From assembly GCF_019931575.1 (NCBI RefSeq), contig NZ_CP082923.1, positions 1,426,001 through 1,490,000 of the forward strand: a DNA stretch of 64,000 nucleotides, read 5' to 3'. Numbering within the stretch: position 1 is the stretch's first letter; each line of letters begins with the position of its first letter. The position numbers and the translations under genes were made by a program. The notes beneath the pieces are model-generated. The model saw only the letters and a program-made list of their open reading frames with translations, was not told the origin of the DNA and made no database searches. Below, piece after piece: positions 18,967-26,138 of this stretch. Origin of the DNA: Caulobacter segnis. Its GTDB lineage: Bacteria > Pseudomonadota > Alphaproteobacteria > Caulobacterales > Caulobacteraceae.

Positions 18967-21900
18967 CTAGAACTTCGCGCGCAGGGTCAGCTGATAGGTG
19001 CGGCCGTCGTAGTCGATGCGGCGGGGCAGCATCGGGTCGTTCTCGTATTCCGAACGGGTCGCGTCGGTCAGGTTGAAGGCGTCGGCCGAGACCGTCAGAC
19101 TTTCGGTGATCTGGTACGAGGCCGAGGCGTCCAGCTGGCTGCGGGCCTTGACCGTCCGGGCGTCGCCGACGAACGAGTTGCCGGCGGCCAGGTCGTACTT
19201 GTCGCGCCAGTTGTAGACCAGGCGAACGCCCCACTTCTTGGCTTCGTAGTAGCCGATGAGGTTGAGGTTGTTCTTCGACACGCTGGGCAGGGTGATCTTG
19301 TTGCCCGCTGTGTCCTTGCCGTCGATCTTCGTATACGAATAGTTGAACGCGCCGCCGAAGTTCTTCCAGAAGCCCGGCAGGAAATCCAGGTTCTGCTGGA
19401 TATTGAACTCGAAGCCAGTGACGGTCATCGGGTTCTGGTTGGTCTTGCCGCTGATGTTGACCTGGGCGTTCTTGAGGACGCCGCCAGCGCCGACGAACTT
19501 GTTCGAGCTGACGCAACGCGGTGTGCCGGCCGAGTTGTCGATGCTCAGCGTGCCGAGGTCGACGTCGATCCCGTCGATCTTGCCGCTGGACGGGCAGAGG
19601 ACCGACTGGTCGGTGATCGGGCCGATATAGCCCTTGATCTCCTTGCGGTAGGCCGCGATCGAGATCAGGCCGCCCGGACGATTGTACCACTCCAGCGACG
19701 CGTCATAGGAGTCCGACGTGTAGGGTTTGATGTCCGTAGCGCCCAGCGTGACGGTGTAGACGGGGTCAGTCGGCGGGTTCACGTCGACGGGGACCTGCAC
19801 GAAGGTGGTCGGCACGTTGTCGCGCGGCTGCGGGCGGACATAGGTGCGGTAGGCGGCGGCGCGGAACACCAGGTCGTCGCGCAGGTCGGCCACCACGATC
19901 GCCGAGGGCAGCCAGTAGTCGAAGTCGTTCTTGCGGGTCGAGGTCGTCAGCGTGTGGTTGACCGCGCCGGCCTGGTTCGACAGCGCCGTGGTGCAGTTCT
20001 TACAGTTCAGGGCGACGATCTTCTGCTCGGTATACTCGTAGCGCGTCCCCACCGTGCCGCGCACGGGCACGCCCAGCAGCTCGGTCTTGAACTTGGCCGC
20101 CAGATACGCAGAGAAGACGTCGTTCTGGTTGCTGAAGTTGTTGTTCCAGTAGTTGCCGTCCGTGTAGTTGTTGACGACGCCGTACGGGGTCAGGAACACG
20201 CCAGGCGCGCCCAGCAGGAACTGGTCTGGCAGGCCATTCGGATTGAGCGGCGTGCGCAGGTTGGTGTTGACCGGCGTGATCGCCTTCAGCACTCGGGCGA
20301 TGTCGACGTTCATCCAGTTCGACGTGGCGCCGGCCGCCTGGCCGCCGAAGAAGTCACGGGCGTACGACAGCTGCGAGGCCATGTCCGGCGTGATGTTCTG
20401 GGTGTTGGCGCCCAAGGCGGTGTTGCGCGAGCCGCTGGAGGTGAACTTGTTGTGCTCGGCGCGGCCGCCGAACGTCAGGTTTGTGACGAACCCGCCGTCC
20501 AGCGCGCGGTCGAAGTCCAGCTGGAACGCGTCCAGCACGTTGTCGGCTTTGCCGTTGGTGCCTGTGACGCCGAAGCGGTCGGCGGCGACGGTCGCGGCCT
20601 GGCCGGGCATGACGGCGCCGGCCTGGGTCGCGGCGGTGGCGGTGGCCGGGATCACGAAGCCGCCCGAGGGCAGGTGGGTGGCGTGCGGCGTGTTGAGGAT
20701 CGCCGTGTAGTTCGACAGGTCCGAGCCGCCCAGGTTCACCGAGGTGGTGATGCCGTTCAGCCCGGCCGAACCGAGGTTGCGGTAGGGGTTCTGGACGACG
20801 TCCAGCTCGATCTGGTTGGCCTGGGCCTTGGCGCGCGAGACGGTCAGATTGGCCGTGGCCTTCCACGTGTCGTTCTTGAATTCCAGGGTCGGGTTGATGG
20901 CCCAGGTCTGGTTCGTCGCCGGCTCGGAGCGGATCGAGTCGAACGTGTTGATGTTGGCGGCCGAGAACTTGTTGATGTAGGCGCGGTCGCCGTTCGGGGT
21001 CTTGACGATGTAGGGCGTGCCGATGTCGCTGATCACGGCCACGGCCGAGGTCGCCGTCAGGGCGGTGTTCGTGCCCTGGCCGCCGCCGGCGTCGATATAG
21101 AGCAGGTTGTTGGTGGCCTCATCCAGCTTGCGCTTGGTGATGAAGCCGTTGGCCCCGAACTTCCATTCGTCGTTGATCCGCCACTCGAAGCCGGTCGCGG
21201 CCGACAGGGTCGTGCCGCGGTTGAACTTGACCAGCTGGCGGGTCTGGCTGGGGTAGTAGACGCCGCCCGGATACTTGGCGATCAGCGCGTCGTAGGTCGG
21301 GTTGTTGCCCGGCGTGGCCTGGTTGCCGACCTGGATCGAGCCCAGCTTGTTGGCCCACGAGTTCACGGTGATCGAGTCGCGGCGGAACTTCTCGTCCTTC
21401 CAGGCCACGACGCCGAACACAGCGAAGTCGTCGGTCAGGTGCTTGTTGTAGCCGATCGAGGCGAGCGGGCTGCCCAGGTCGCCCAGCTCGTTGTACTCGT
21501 AGGACAGCTTGGCGAAGCCGCCGTCCTTACGCGCCAGGGCCGGGTTGATGCGCAGGTCGATATTGCCCGACAGGCCGCCGGCCAGGTTCGAGGCGGACGG
21601 CGACTTGATGACGTTGATCGCCGTGAAAATGTCGGAGTTGAACGCGCCTAGCGGGGTCGAGCCGTTCAGGATCGGATCGGCGAACGCGCCGCCGTTCAGG
21701 GTGGTGCGGGCGAAGGTGCCCGGCAGGCCGCGCAGGCTGATCGTGGCGTTGCGGCTGTCGGCCTCGCGATTGATCTGCACGCCGGGGATCCGTTGGATGG
21801 CTTCACCCACGTTCAAGTCGGGGAAGCGGCCCAGGCCGTCCGAGGAGATGCCGTCCGAGATCTCCAGCGTCTCGCGCTTGGTGGCGATGGCGTTGGCGTA

Positions 21901-22071
21901 GGCCTGGCGGAAACCGGTGACAACAACGGCTTCGACGGTCTCCGTCTCGGGCTTTTGCTCCGTCGGTGCGGGCGCGGCCTGACGGGCGTGGGCGGCCGAG
22001 CCGACGGCCAGGGCCGCGCAGGACGCCATCAAGGCGGCGCGAAGAGCAAAGGTGGTGCGTGCATGGATCAT
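18967..22071 (-). CDS. TonB-dependent outer-membrane receptor
   Basis: This 1034-residue protein imports a bulky ligand across the outer membrane using TonB energy. It has a Sec signal peptide ending near AAHA (~residues 1-29). A TonB-box-like stretch (VEAVVVTG) precedes the plug domain, where NVGEAIQRIPGVQINREAD and RNATISLRGLPG are typical of the larger Caulobacter/Xanthomonas-type receptors. A long beta-barrel follows and ends in the terminal phenylalanine YQLTLRAKF needed for barrel insertion. The size fits carbohydrate or plant-compound receptors better than small siderophore receptors, but no substrate gene is adjacent. Three TGGT-N3-[AG]CCA sites lie upstream and suggest control by a GntR-type regulator. 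A strong terminator follows the gene. Confidence 0.94.
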   Translation of the reverse strand: MIHARTTFALRAALMASCAALAVGSAAHARQAAPAPTEQKPETETVEAVVVTGFRQAYANAIATKRETLEISDGISSDGLGRFPDLNVGEAIQRIPGVQINREADSRNATISLRGLPGTFARTTLNGGAFADPILNGSTPLGAFNSDIFTAINVIKSPSASNLAGGLSGNIDLRINPALARKDGGFAKLSYEYNELGDLGSPLASIGYNKHLTDDFAVFGVVAWKDEKFRRDSITVNSWANKLGSIQVGNQATPGNNPTYDALIAKYPGGVYYPSQTRQLVKFNRGTTLSAATGFEWRINDEWKFGANGFITKRKLDEATNNLLYIDAGGGQGTNTALTATSAVAVISDIGTPYIVKTPNGDRAYINKFSAANINTFDSIRSEPATNQTWAINPTLEFKNDTWKATANLTVSRAKAQANQIELDVVQNPYRNLGSAGLNGITTSVNLGGSDLSNYTAILNTPHATHLPSGGFVIPATATAATQAGAVMPGQAATVAADRFGVTGTNGKADNVLDAFQLDFDRALDGGFVTNLTFGGRAEHNKFTSSGSRNTALGANTQNITPDMASQLSYARDFFGGQAAGATSNWMNVDIARVLKAITPVNTNLRTPLNPNGLPDQFLLGAPGVFLTPYGVVNNYTDGNYWNNNFSNQNDVFSAYLAAKFKTELLGVPVRGTVGTRYEYTEQKIVALNCKNCTTALSNQAGAVNHTLTTSTRKNDFDYWLPSAIVVADLRDDLVFRAAAYRTYVRPQPRDNVPTTFVQVPVDVNPPTDPVYTVTLGATDIKPYTSDSYDASLEWYNRPGGLISIAAYRKEIKGYIGPITDQSVLCPSSGKIDGIDVDLGTLSIDNSAGTPRCVSSNKFVGAGGVLKNAQVNISGKTNQNPMTVTGFEFNIQQNLDFLPGFWKNFGGAFNYSYTKIDGKDTAGNKITLPSVSKNNLNLIGYYEAKKWGVRLVYNWRDKYDLAAGNSFVGDARTVKARSQLDASASYQITESLTVSADAFNLTDATRSEYENDPMLPRRIDYDGRTYQLTLRAKF

Positions 22072-22148
22072 GAGAGTGCCTCCCCCGGCGCACTGACTTG
22101 GCGCCCTTGGGGTGACTTATCCGACCAGTTCGGATCGTTGTCAAGAAT

Positions 22149-22193
22149 TGGTAATGCCACTTAAGAAGATGTGGCGACCACTTGGTCAGGCCA
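22149..22193. promoter_or_regulatory. Two candidate operators TGGT-N3-GCCA
   Basis: Two imperfect 11-bp palindromes lie 78 and 112 bp upstream of the TonB receptor start: TGGTAATGCCA at 22149-22159 and TGGTCAGGCCA at 22183-22193. Their centres are 34 bp apart. The core TGGT-N3-ACCA is typical of FadR-subfamily GntR regulators. A related palindrome, GACCA-CT-TGGTC (22176-22187), overlaps the second site. The regulator is not in the window. Confidence 0.5.
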
Positions 22194-22343
22194 AACCTAG
22201 GGATGCGGATTTACCGCCCTGGAATGGAAGCGCGCTCATCCCGGAAAAGGCGATCGAACTCGAATCGAGCGGGAAAATCCAAGCGTTCAGCCACAACCCG
22301 CGTGCGTGTATGGCTGTCCGGTTGATGCTATTTGTCCGACCAA

Positions 22344-22354
22344 TGGTATGACCA
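22344..22354. promoter_or_regulatory. Perfect TGGT-ATG-ACCA operator candidate
   Basis: TGGTATGACCA is a perfect FadR-subfamily GntR-type half-site pair, about 161 bp from the middle of the upstream pair. It lies in the shared 401-bp divergent region (22072-22472) between the TonB receptor gene and the AIM24-like gene, so it could serve either promoter or allow looping with the two other sites. The rest of that region holds no gene I can support. Confidence 0.5.
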
Positions 22355-22437
22355 GATTGGGCGCCCCACTTTGGCGGCGCTTCGATCGGGCCGGACAATT
22401 TTAAGGAAGCGTAATTGGCGGCGCGCGCGCGGCCTCG

Positions 22438-22454
22438 CTAGAACGGTGTTCTAG
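22438..22454. promoter_or_regulatory. Perfect 7-bp-arm palindrome before the AIM24-like gene
   Basis: CTAGAAC-GGT-GTTCTAG is a perfect inverted repeat with a 3-nt centre. It ends 18 bases before the ATG of the gene at 22473 and almost touches its ribosome binding site (CGAGGAGA). Its placement suits an operator or a 5'-UTR hairpin that limits translation. It does not have the GTTC-N7-GTTC spacing of the alphaproteobacterial LexA box. Confidence 0.5.
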
Positions 22455-22472
22455 ACACGAGGAGACGTCCCT

Positions 22473-23300
22473 ATGCCCCCCAGCCCCTGGAGCCACCAAC
22501 GCAGCGCCGGCGTCGCCGACGACATCGATTTCGAGATCAAGGGCGAGGACCTGCAGTTCGTCGAGATCGAGCTTGATCCCGGCGAGAGCGCCGTGGCCGA
22601 GGCCGGCGCCTTCGTGTGGAAGGACGCCAGCGTCCAGATGACCACCATCTTCGGCGACGGCTCGGCCGACCAGGGCGGCGGCTTCATGGGCAAGCTGCTG
22701 GGCGCGGGCAAGCGCCTGGTGACCGGCGAGAGCCTGTTCACCACCGTCTTTACCCACACTGGCCAGGGTAAGGCGCGTGTGGCCTTCGCCTCGCCGACGC
22801 CGGGCACCATCCTGCCGCTGAACCTGGGCCAGCTGGGCGGGACGCTGATCTGCCAGAAGGACAGCTTCCTGGCGGCCGCGCGTGGCGTGTCGATCGGCAT
22901 CCACTTCCAGAAGCGGATGATGACCGGCCTGTTCGGCGGCGAGGGCTTCATCATGCAGCGCCTGGAAGGCGACGGCTGGGTGTTCGTCCAGATGGGCGGC
23001 ACGCTGGTCGAGCGCACCCTGGGCCCCGGTGAGGAGCTGCACGTCGATACGGGCTGTCTGGCGGCCTACACGCCCGGCGTCGACTTCGACCTGGTCATGG
23101 CCGGCGGCGTGAAGAGCGTGCTGTTCGGCGGCGAGGGCCTGTTCTTCGCCCGCCTGCGCGGTCCGGGGAAGGTCTGGATCCAGTCGCTACCGTTCGCGCG
23201 TCTGGCCGGTCGCATGATGCAGGCCGCGCAAGGCCAGGGCGGCAACCAGGGCGAGGGCTCGATCCTGGGCGGCCTGGGCCGGATGATCGACGGGAACTAG
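22473..23300 (+). CDS. AIM24 / TIGR00266-type protein
   Basis: This 275-residue protein belongs to the AIM24/TIGR00266 family of glycine-rich double-stranded beta-helix proteins. The family features visible are FEIKGEDLQFVEIELDPGES, ESLFTTVFTHTGQGKARVAFASPTPG, FIMQRLEGDGWVFVQMGGTL, and the C-terminal GLFFARLRGPGKVWIQSLPF. The biochemical role of bacterial members is not established; the mitochondrial relative supports inner-membrane organisation. There is no signal peptide. The ATG is preceded by a good AGGAGA ribosome binding site and a palindrome. The gene stands alone, divergent from the TonB receptor and convergent with the chorismate mutase, and is closed by a strong hairpin. Confidence 0.88.
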   Translation: MPPSPWSHQRSAGVADDIDFEIKGEDLQFVEIELDPGESAVAEAGAFVWKDASVQMTTIFGDGSADQGGGFMGKLLGAGKRLVTGESLFTTVFTHTGQGKARVAFASPTPGTILPLNLGQLGGTLICQKDSFLAAARGVSIGIHFQKRMMTGLFGGEGFIMQRLEGDGWVFVQMGGTLVERTLGPGEELHVDTGCLAAYTPGVDFDLVMAGGVKSVLFGGEGLFFARLRGPGKVWIQSLPFARLAGRMMQAAQGQGGNQGEGSILGGLGRMIDGN

Positions 23301-23306
23301 GAGCGG

Positions 23307-23330
23307 AAGCGCCCCCGTGAGGGGGCGCTT
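23307..23330. terminator. Bidirectional hairpin between convergent genes
   Basis: AAGCGCCCCC-GTGA-GGGGGCGCTT is a perfect 10-bp stem with a 4-nt loop, between the AIM24-like gene (plus) and the chorismate mutase gene (minus). The T-tract is short on both sides, so its strength is uncertain, but its position fits a shared terminator. Confidence 0.7.
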
Positions 23331-23334
23331 ATCC

Positions 23335-23664
23335 TCAGCCCTTGGTCTTGTCCCAGCTGTCGTATTCGTACGCGATGCAACGGTCGATCAGCGTGCGCCA
23401 GACCGGTTCGGCGATGGCTTCGGACAGGCCCGAGGCGCGCGCGGCGGCCTTGACCTTGTCGACCACGTCCTCGATCCGCGCGCGGTCGAACACCTTGGAG
23501 CGGTCGGCCTTGATGCGGGCCGCGGCGTCCATGTAGCCCTGACGCTCGGTCAGGAGCTGGACCAGGGCCCGGTCCAGGGCGTCCACGCCCTGGCGCACAT
23601 CGACCATGGTCTGGCAGTCGACGGGGGCGAGCCGCTCGTCGACCGTGAGAGTCGTCGTTTTCAT
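23335..23664 (-). CDS. Chorismate mutase, AroQ/PchB-like
   Basis: This 109-residue all-helical protein matches the AroQ chorismate mutase fold. DVRQGVDALDRALVQLLTERQGYM is helix 1 with the catalytic arginine region. It is followed by AARIKADRSKVFDRARIEDVV and a C-terminal helix (EPVWRTLIDRCIAYEYDSWD). The enzyme converts chorismate to prephenate for phenylalanine and tyrosine synthesis. The single-domain form and the C-terminal helix resemble PchB-type proteins, which can also have isochorismate pyruvate lyase activity, but no salicylate or siderophore genes are adjacent. No fused prephenate dehydratase or dehydrogenase domain is present. The gene is convergent with the AIM24-like gene and 48 bp downstream of the LysR gene stop, on the same strand. 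Confidence 0.85.
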   Translation of the reverse strand: MKTTTLTVDERLAPVDCQTMVDVRQGVDALDRALVQLLTERQGYMDAAARIKADRSKVFDRARIEDVVDKVKAAARASGLSEAIAEPVWRTLIDRCIAYEYDSWDKTKG

Positions 23665-23712
23665 GGGCCCCTTTAAGCCGGTTCCGCGCCCTAAAACCAG
23701 AGGCGTGAGGGC

Positions 23713-24669
23713 TTAGATTCCCGAGCCGTTGTCCATGGTCTGCAGGGCGGCCTCGTGCGCGTCGGCCTCGGCCTTGAGCCAGGTCACGAAGGCCTTCACC
23801 TGGGGCAGGCGGCCCTTGACCTTGGGGTGGACGACGTAATAGGCGAAGTCGACCGCCGTCGACGCTTCGAACGGGATCACCAGGCGACCGGAATCAAGGT
23901 CGGCCTGGGCCAGGGTGCGCTTGGCCAGGGCGATGCCGCGGCCGTTGGCGGCGGCCTCGATGACCAGGCTGGACTGGTTGAAGCGCGGACCCCGCGCGCC
24001 GTCGACGCCCTTGATGCCCCGCGCGGCCAGCCACATCGCCCAGTCGGGGCAGCTGTCGTCGGCGTCGGGCGAGCCGTCGTGCAGCAGGATGTGGTGGGCG
24101 AGGTCCTCGGGACGCTCGAGGGCGTTCTGTTCCAGCAGCTCGGGGCTGGCGACGGGCACCACCGACTCCTGCATCAGGCGGATGACCTCCAGGCCCGGAT
24201 AGCGGCCCGAGCCGTAGCGGATGGCCATGTCGACCTCGCCCGTGGCGAAGTCCACGACCTCCATGCCGGCCGACAGCCAGACGTCGACCTGCGGATGGGC
24301 CTGCTCGAACTTGCCCAGGCGCGGCACCAGCCACTTGGCGGCGAACGAGGGGGCGGCGGTCAGGGTCAGGCGGCGGCCGTCGACGGCGGCGGTCAGCAGG
24401 GAGGCGGCCTCGGCCAGACGATCGAAGGCCTCGCGCAGGGCGGGCAGGGCGGTCTGGGCCGCGTCGGTCAGCAGCAGACCCTTGGGCGTGCGCTTGAATA
24501 GGGCCGCGCCGACATAGTCCTCGAGGTTCTGGATCTGCTGGCTGACGGCGCCCGGCGTCACCGACAGCTCGTCGGCGGCGCGGCTGAAGTTCAGGTGCCG
24601 TGCGGCGGCCTCGAAGGCGCGAAGGGCGTTCAAGGGCGGCAGGCGACGGCGCTCGTTCGGTCTTTCCAT
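23713..24669 (-). CDS. LysR-family transcriptional regulator, GcvA-like
   Basis: This 318-residue regulator has the N-terminal winged helix-turn-helix PLNALRAFEAAARHLNFSRAADELSVTPGAVSQQIQNLE, shown here only to mark the GcvA-type start, in residues ~12-50. A type 2 periplasmic-binding-protein-like effector domain follows (residues ~95-300). It is transcribed away from the sulfate assimilation operon at 24880. The 210-bp divergent region contains an inverted repeat with 20-bp centre spacing, which suits a LysR dimer pair. It is therefore a good candidate regulator of the cys operon, although its sequence resembles GcvA more than CysB. The inducer is unknown. Confidence 0.9.
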   Translation of the reverse strand: MERPNERRRLPPLNALRAFEAAARHLNFSRAADELSVTPGAVSQQIQNLEDYVGAALFKRTPKGLLLTDAAQTALPALREAFDRLAEAASLLTAAVDGRRLTLTAAPSFAAKWLVPRLGKFEQAHPQVDVWLSAGMEVVDFATGEVDMAIRYGSGRYPGLEVIRLMQESVVPVASPELLEQNALERPEDLAHHILLHDGSPDADDSCPDWAMWLAARGIKGVDGARGPRFNQSSLVIEAAANGRGIALAKRTLAQADLDSGRLVIPFEASTAVDFAYYVVHPKVKGRLPQVKAFVTWLKAEADAHEAALQTMDNGSGI

Positions 24670-24742
24670 GAGTTTTACTGAACGCCCCGGCAGAAGTCCT
24701 TGTTTGCGAATTGGACCGCCAGCGCCGAGTTTGCAAGCGTTC

Positions 24743-24769
24743 GCTGACGGATTGGCCCTTTTCGTCAGC
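24743..24769. promoter_or_regulatory. Inverted repeat between LysR gene and cys operon
   Basis: GCTGACG (24743-24749) and CGTCAGC (24763-24769) form an exact inverted repeat with a 13-nt spacer, two helical turns centre to centre. A degenerate further copy (GCGCTAACGG) follows at about 24772. The site is in the divergent LysR/cys promoter region, where LysR proteins usually bind. Confidence 0.5.
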
Positions 24770-24879
24770 TTGCGCTAACGGGGTGGTTCGCAAGAGCCGC
24801 CCCGTATTGCGTTGATAAACTTCAAGGGTCGCGTGGCGGCGGAGACGTCGCTCCGCGCTTTTAGAGGACCTGATCGCCG

Positions 24880-25764
24880 ATGGCCCCTCGCAAGGCGCCG
24901 CCTAGCAACTTCGGCCGCAAGCCCGGTCTCGTCGTCGTGGGCGGGACGCGGGCCAAGCGCGCGCTGGGCGCGGTGTGGCTGGTCGGCGCGGGTCCCGGCG
25001 ATCCGGATCTCCTGACATTCCGCGCCTTCAACGCCCTGCGCGGCGCCGACGTCGTGGTCCATGACGGCCTGGTCTCCGACGAGATCCTGGACCTGGCGCC
25101 GAGCCGCGCCCGCCGGATCAATGTCGCCAAGCGCAAGTCGCGCCATACCCTGCCGCAGGATGACATCAACCAGCTGATCGTGGCCCTGGCCCTGGACGGC
25201 CTGAACGTGGTGCGCCTGAAGGGCGGCGATCCGTTCCTGTTCGGCCGCGGCGGCGAGGAGCTGCTGGCCTGCCGCGAGGCGGGCGTGGAATGCCGCGTCG
25301 TACCGGGGGTCACCGCCGCCCTGGCCGCCAGCGCCGGCGCCGGCGCGCCTCTGACCCATCGCGGCAGCGCCCAGGCCGTCACCTTCGTCACCGGCCACGC
25401 GGCGCACGGCGATCCCGACCTGGACTGGGTCGCGCTGGCGCGTCCGAACCAGACCGTCGTCGTCTATATGGGCGTCTCGACCGCGGGGCTGATCGCTGAG
25501 CGCCTGACGGCCGCCGGCCGCGCGGGCTCGACCCCGGCCTTGGTCGTCGAGAACGCCAGTCGCGCCGACGAGCGCCGCATCCTCACCACCCTGGCCGACC
25601 TGGCCCAGGCCGCCGAGGGCCTGACCGGCCCAGCGCTGCTGATGGTCGGCGAGGCGATGGCGATGGCGCAGGAAAATCCCGCTCATTCCCGTAAAAGCGG
25701 GGACCCAGGCGGCGACTCGGAATGGATCCCCGCCCTGGTTGGGATGAGTGGAGTTATTGAGTGA
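24880..25764 (+). CDS. cobA: Uroporphyrinogen-III C-methyltransferase (siroheme synthesis)
   Basis: This 294-residue SUMT methylates uroporphyrinogen III twice to give precorrin-2, the precursor of the siroheme used by the sulfite reductase of the same operon. Family motifs are VWLVGAGPGDPDLLT (residues ~32-46), VVHDGLVSDEIL, VRLKGGDPFLFGRGGEE, VVPGVTAALAA and PLTHRGSAQAVTFVTGH. The protein is the methyltransferase half only, without the dehydrogenase/ferrochelatase domain of CysG, so those steps must be done elsewhere. It has an N-terminal basic extension of about 30 residues. Its last ~30 residues are encoded by a palindromic repeat element that has become part of the gene. The stop overlaps the next gene's GTG by four bases. 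Confidence 0.92.
   Translation: MAPRKAPPSNFGRKPGLVVVGGTRAKRALGAVWLVGAGPGDPDLLTFRAFNALRGADVVVHDGLVSDEILDLAPSRARRINVAKRKSRHTLPQDDINQLIVALALDGLNVVRLKGGDPFLFGRGGEELLACREAGVECRVVPGVTAALAASAGAGAPLTHRGSAQAVTFVTGHAAHGDPDLDWVALARPNQTVVVYMGVSTAGLIAERLTAAGRAGSTPALVVENASRADERRILTTLADLAQAAEGLTGPALLMVGEAMAMAQENPAHSRKSGDPGGDSEWIPALVGMSGVIE
25682..25748. repeat. Dispersed palindromic element captured in a coding sequence
   Basis: The segment has near-complementary ends: CTCATTCCCGTAAAAGCGGG on the left matches the complement of the right end, GGGGATGAG-like with internal CCCCGCC. It encodes a tail of the SRKSGDP ... EWIPALVGM type. Such WIPA-GM tails are typical of intergenic palindromes widespread in alphaproteobacteria. 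Here the element forms the C-terminus of the SUMT gene without disturbing the coupling to the next gene. Confidence 0.7.
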
Positions 25765-26126
25765 AAGCGATCACCGCCAACCGCCTGATCGACGGTGACG
25801 TCGTGTTCTGGAAGTCCGGCCAGTGGGTCGAGCGCTTCGGCGACGCGCAGCTGTTCGACGAGAACGAGGCCTCGGACGTCGAAGCCGCCGTCGCCACGGG
25901 CAAGGGGCAGCCGACCGTGGTGGTCGACGTCTATCCGATCGACCTGATCGAGTCGGAAGGCCGCTGGGCTCCTGTCAGCTATCGCGAACGCATCCGGGCC
26001 CTGGGCCCTACCAATGAACTCACCCACGGCAAGCAGGCCGAGGGCGGCGATGTCGTCGAGGCCCTGCGCCACGCCTCGGGCGCGGCGCGCTCGACGGGCC
26101 GCGTCGACCTGATCCGCAGGAAGTAG
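25761..26126 (+). CDS. DUF2849 protein of the sulfite-reductase operon
   Basis: This 121-residue protein resembles the DUF2849 family, whose members are found beside sulfite/nitrite reductase genes in alphaproteobacteria. The N-terminus (AITANRLIDGDVVFWKSGQWVERFGDAQLF) looks like a small beta-barrel. There is no cysteine, signal peptide or membrane segment. The start is GTG inside a GTGA overlap with the SUMT gene, and CysI starts 12 bp after its stop, so it is co-translated with both. A role as a small accessory or assembly factor for the siroheme reductase is an inference from context only; no catalytic residues are apparent. Confidence 0.85.
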   Translation: MKAITANRLIDGDVVFWKSGQWVERFGDAQLFDENEASDVEAAVATGKGQPTVVVDVYPIDLIESEGRWAPVSYRERIRALGPTNELTHGKQAEGGDVVEALRHASGAARSTGRVDLIRRK

Positions 26127-26138
26127 GGCGGAAGACCC

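Noticed and set aside
22411-22428. Possible CtrA site (TTAA-N7-TAAT like)
   Set aside because: The second half does not match TTAA(C) at the right spacing, so it does not meet the CtrA consensus.
22438-22454. LexA (SOS) box reading of the palindrome
   Set aside because: The alphaproteobacterial LexA box is a direct repeat GTTC-N7-GTTC; this is an inverted repeat with a 3-nt centre.
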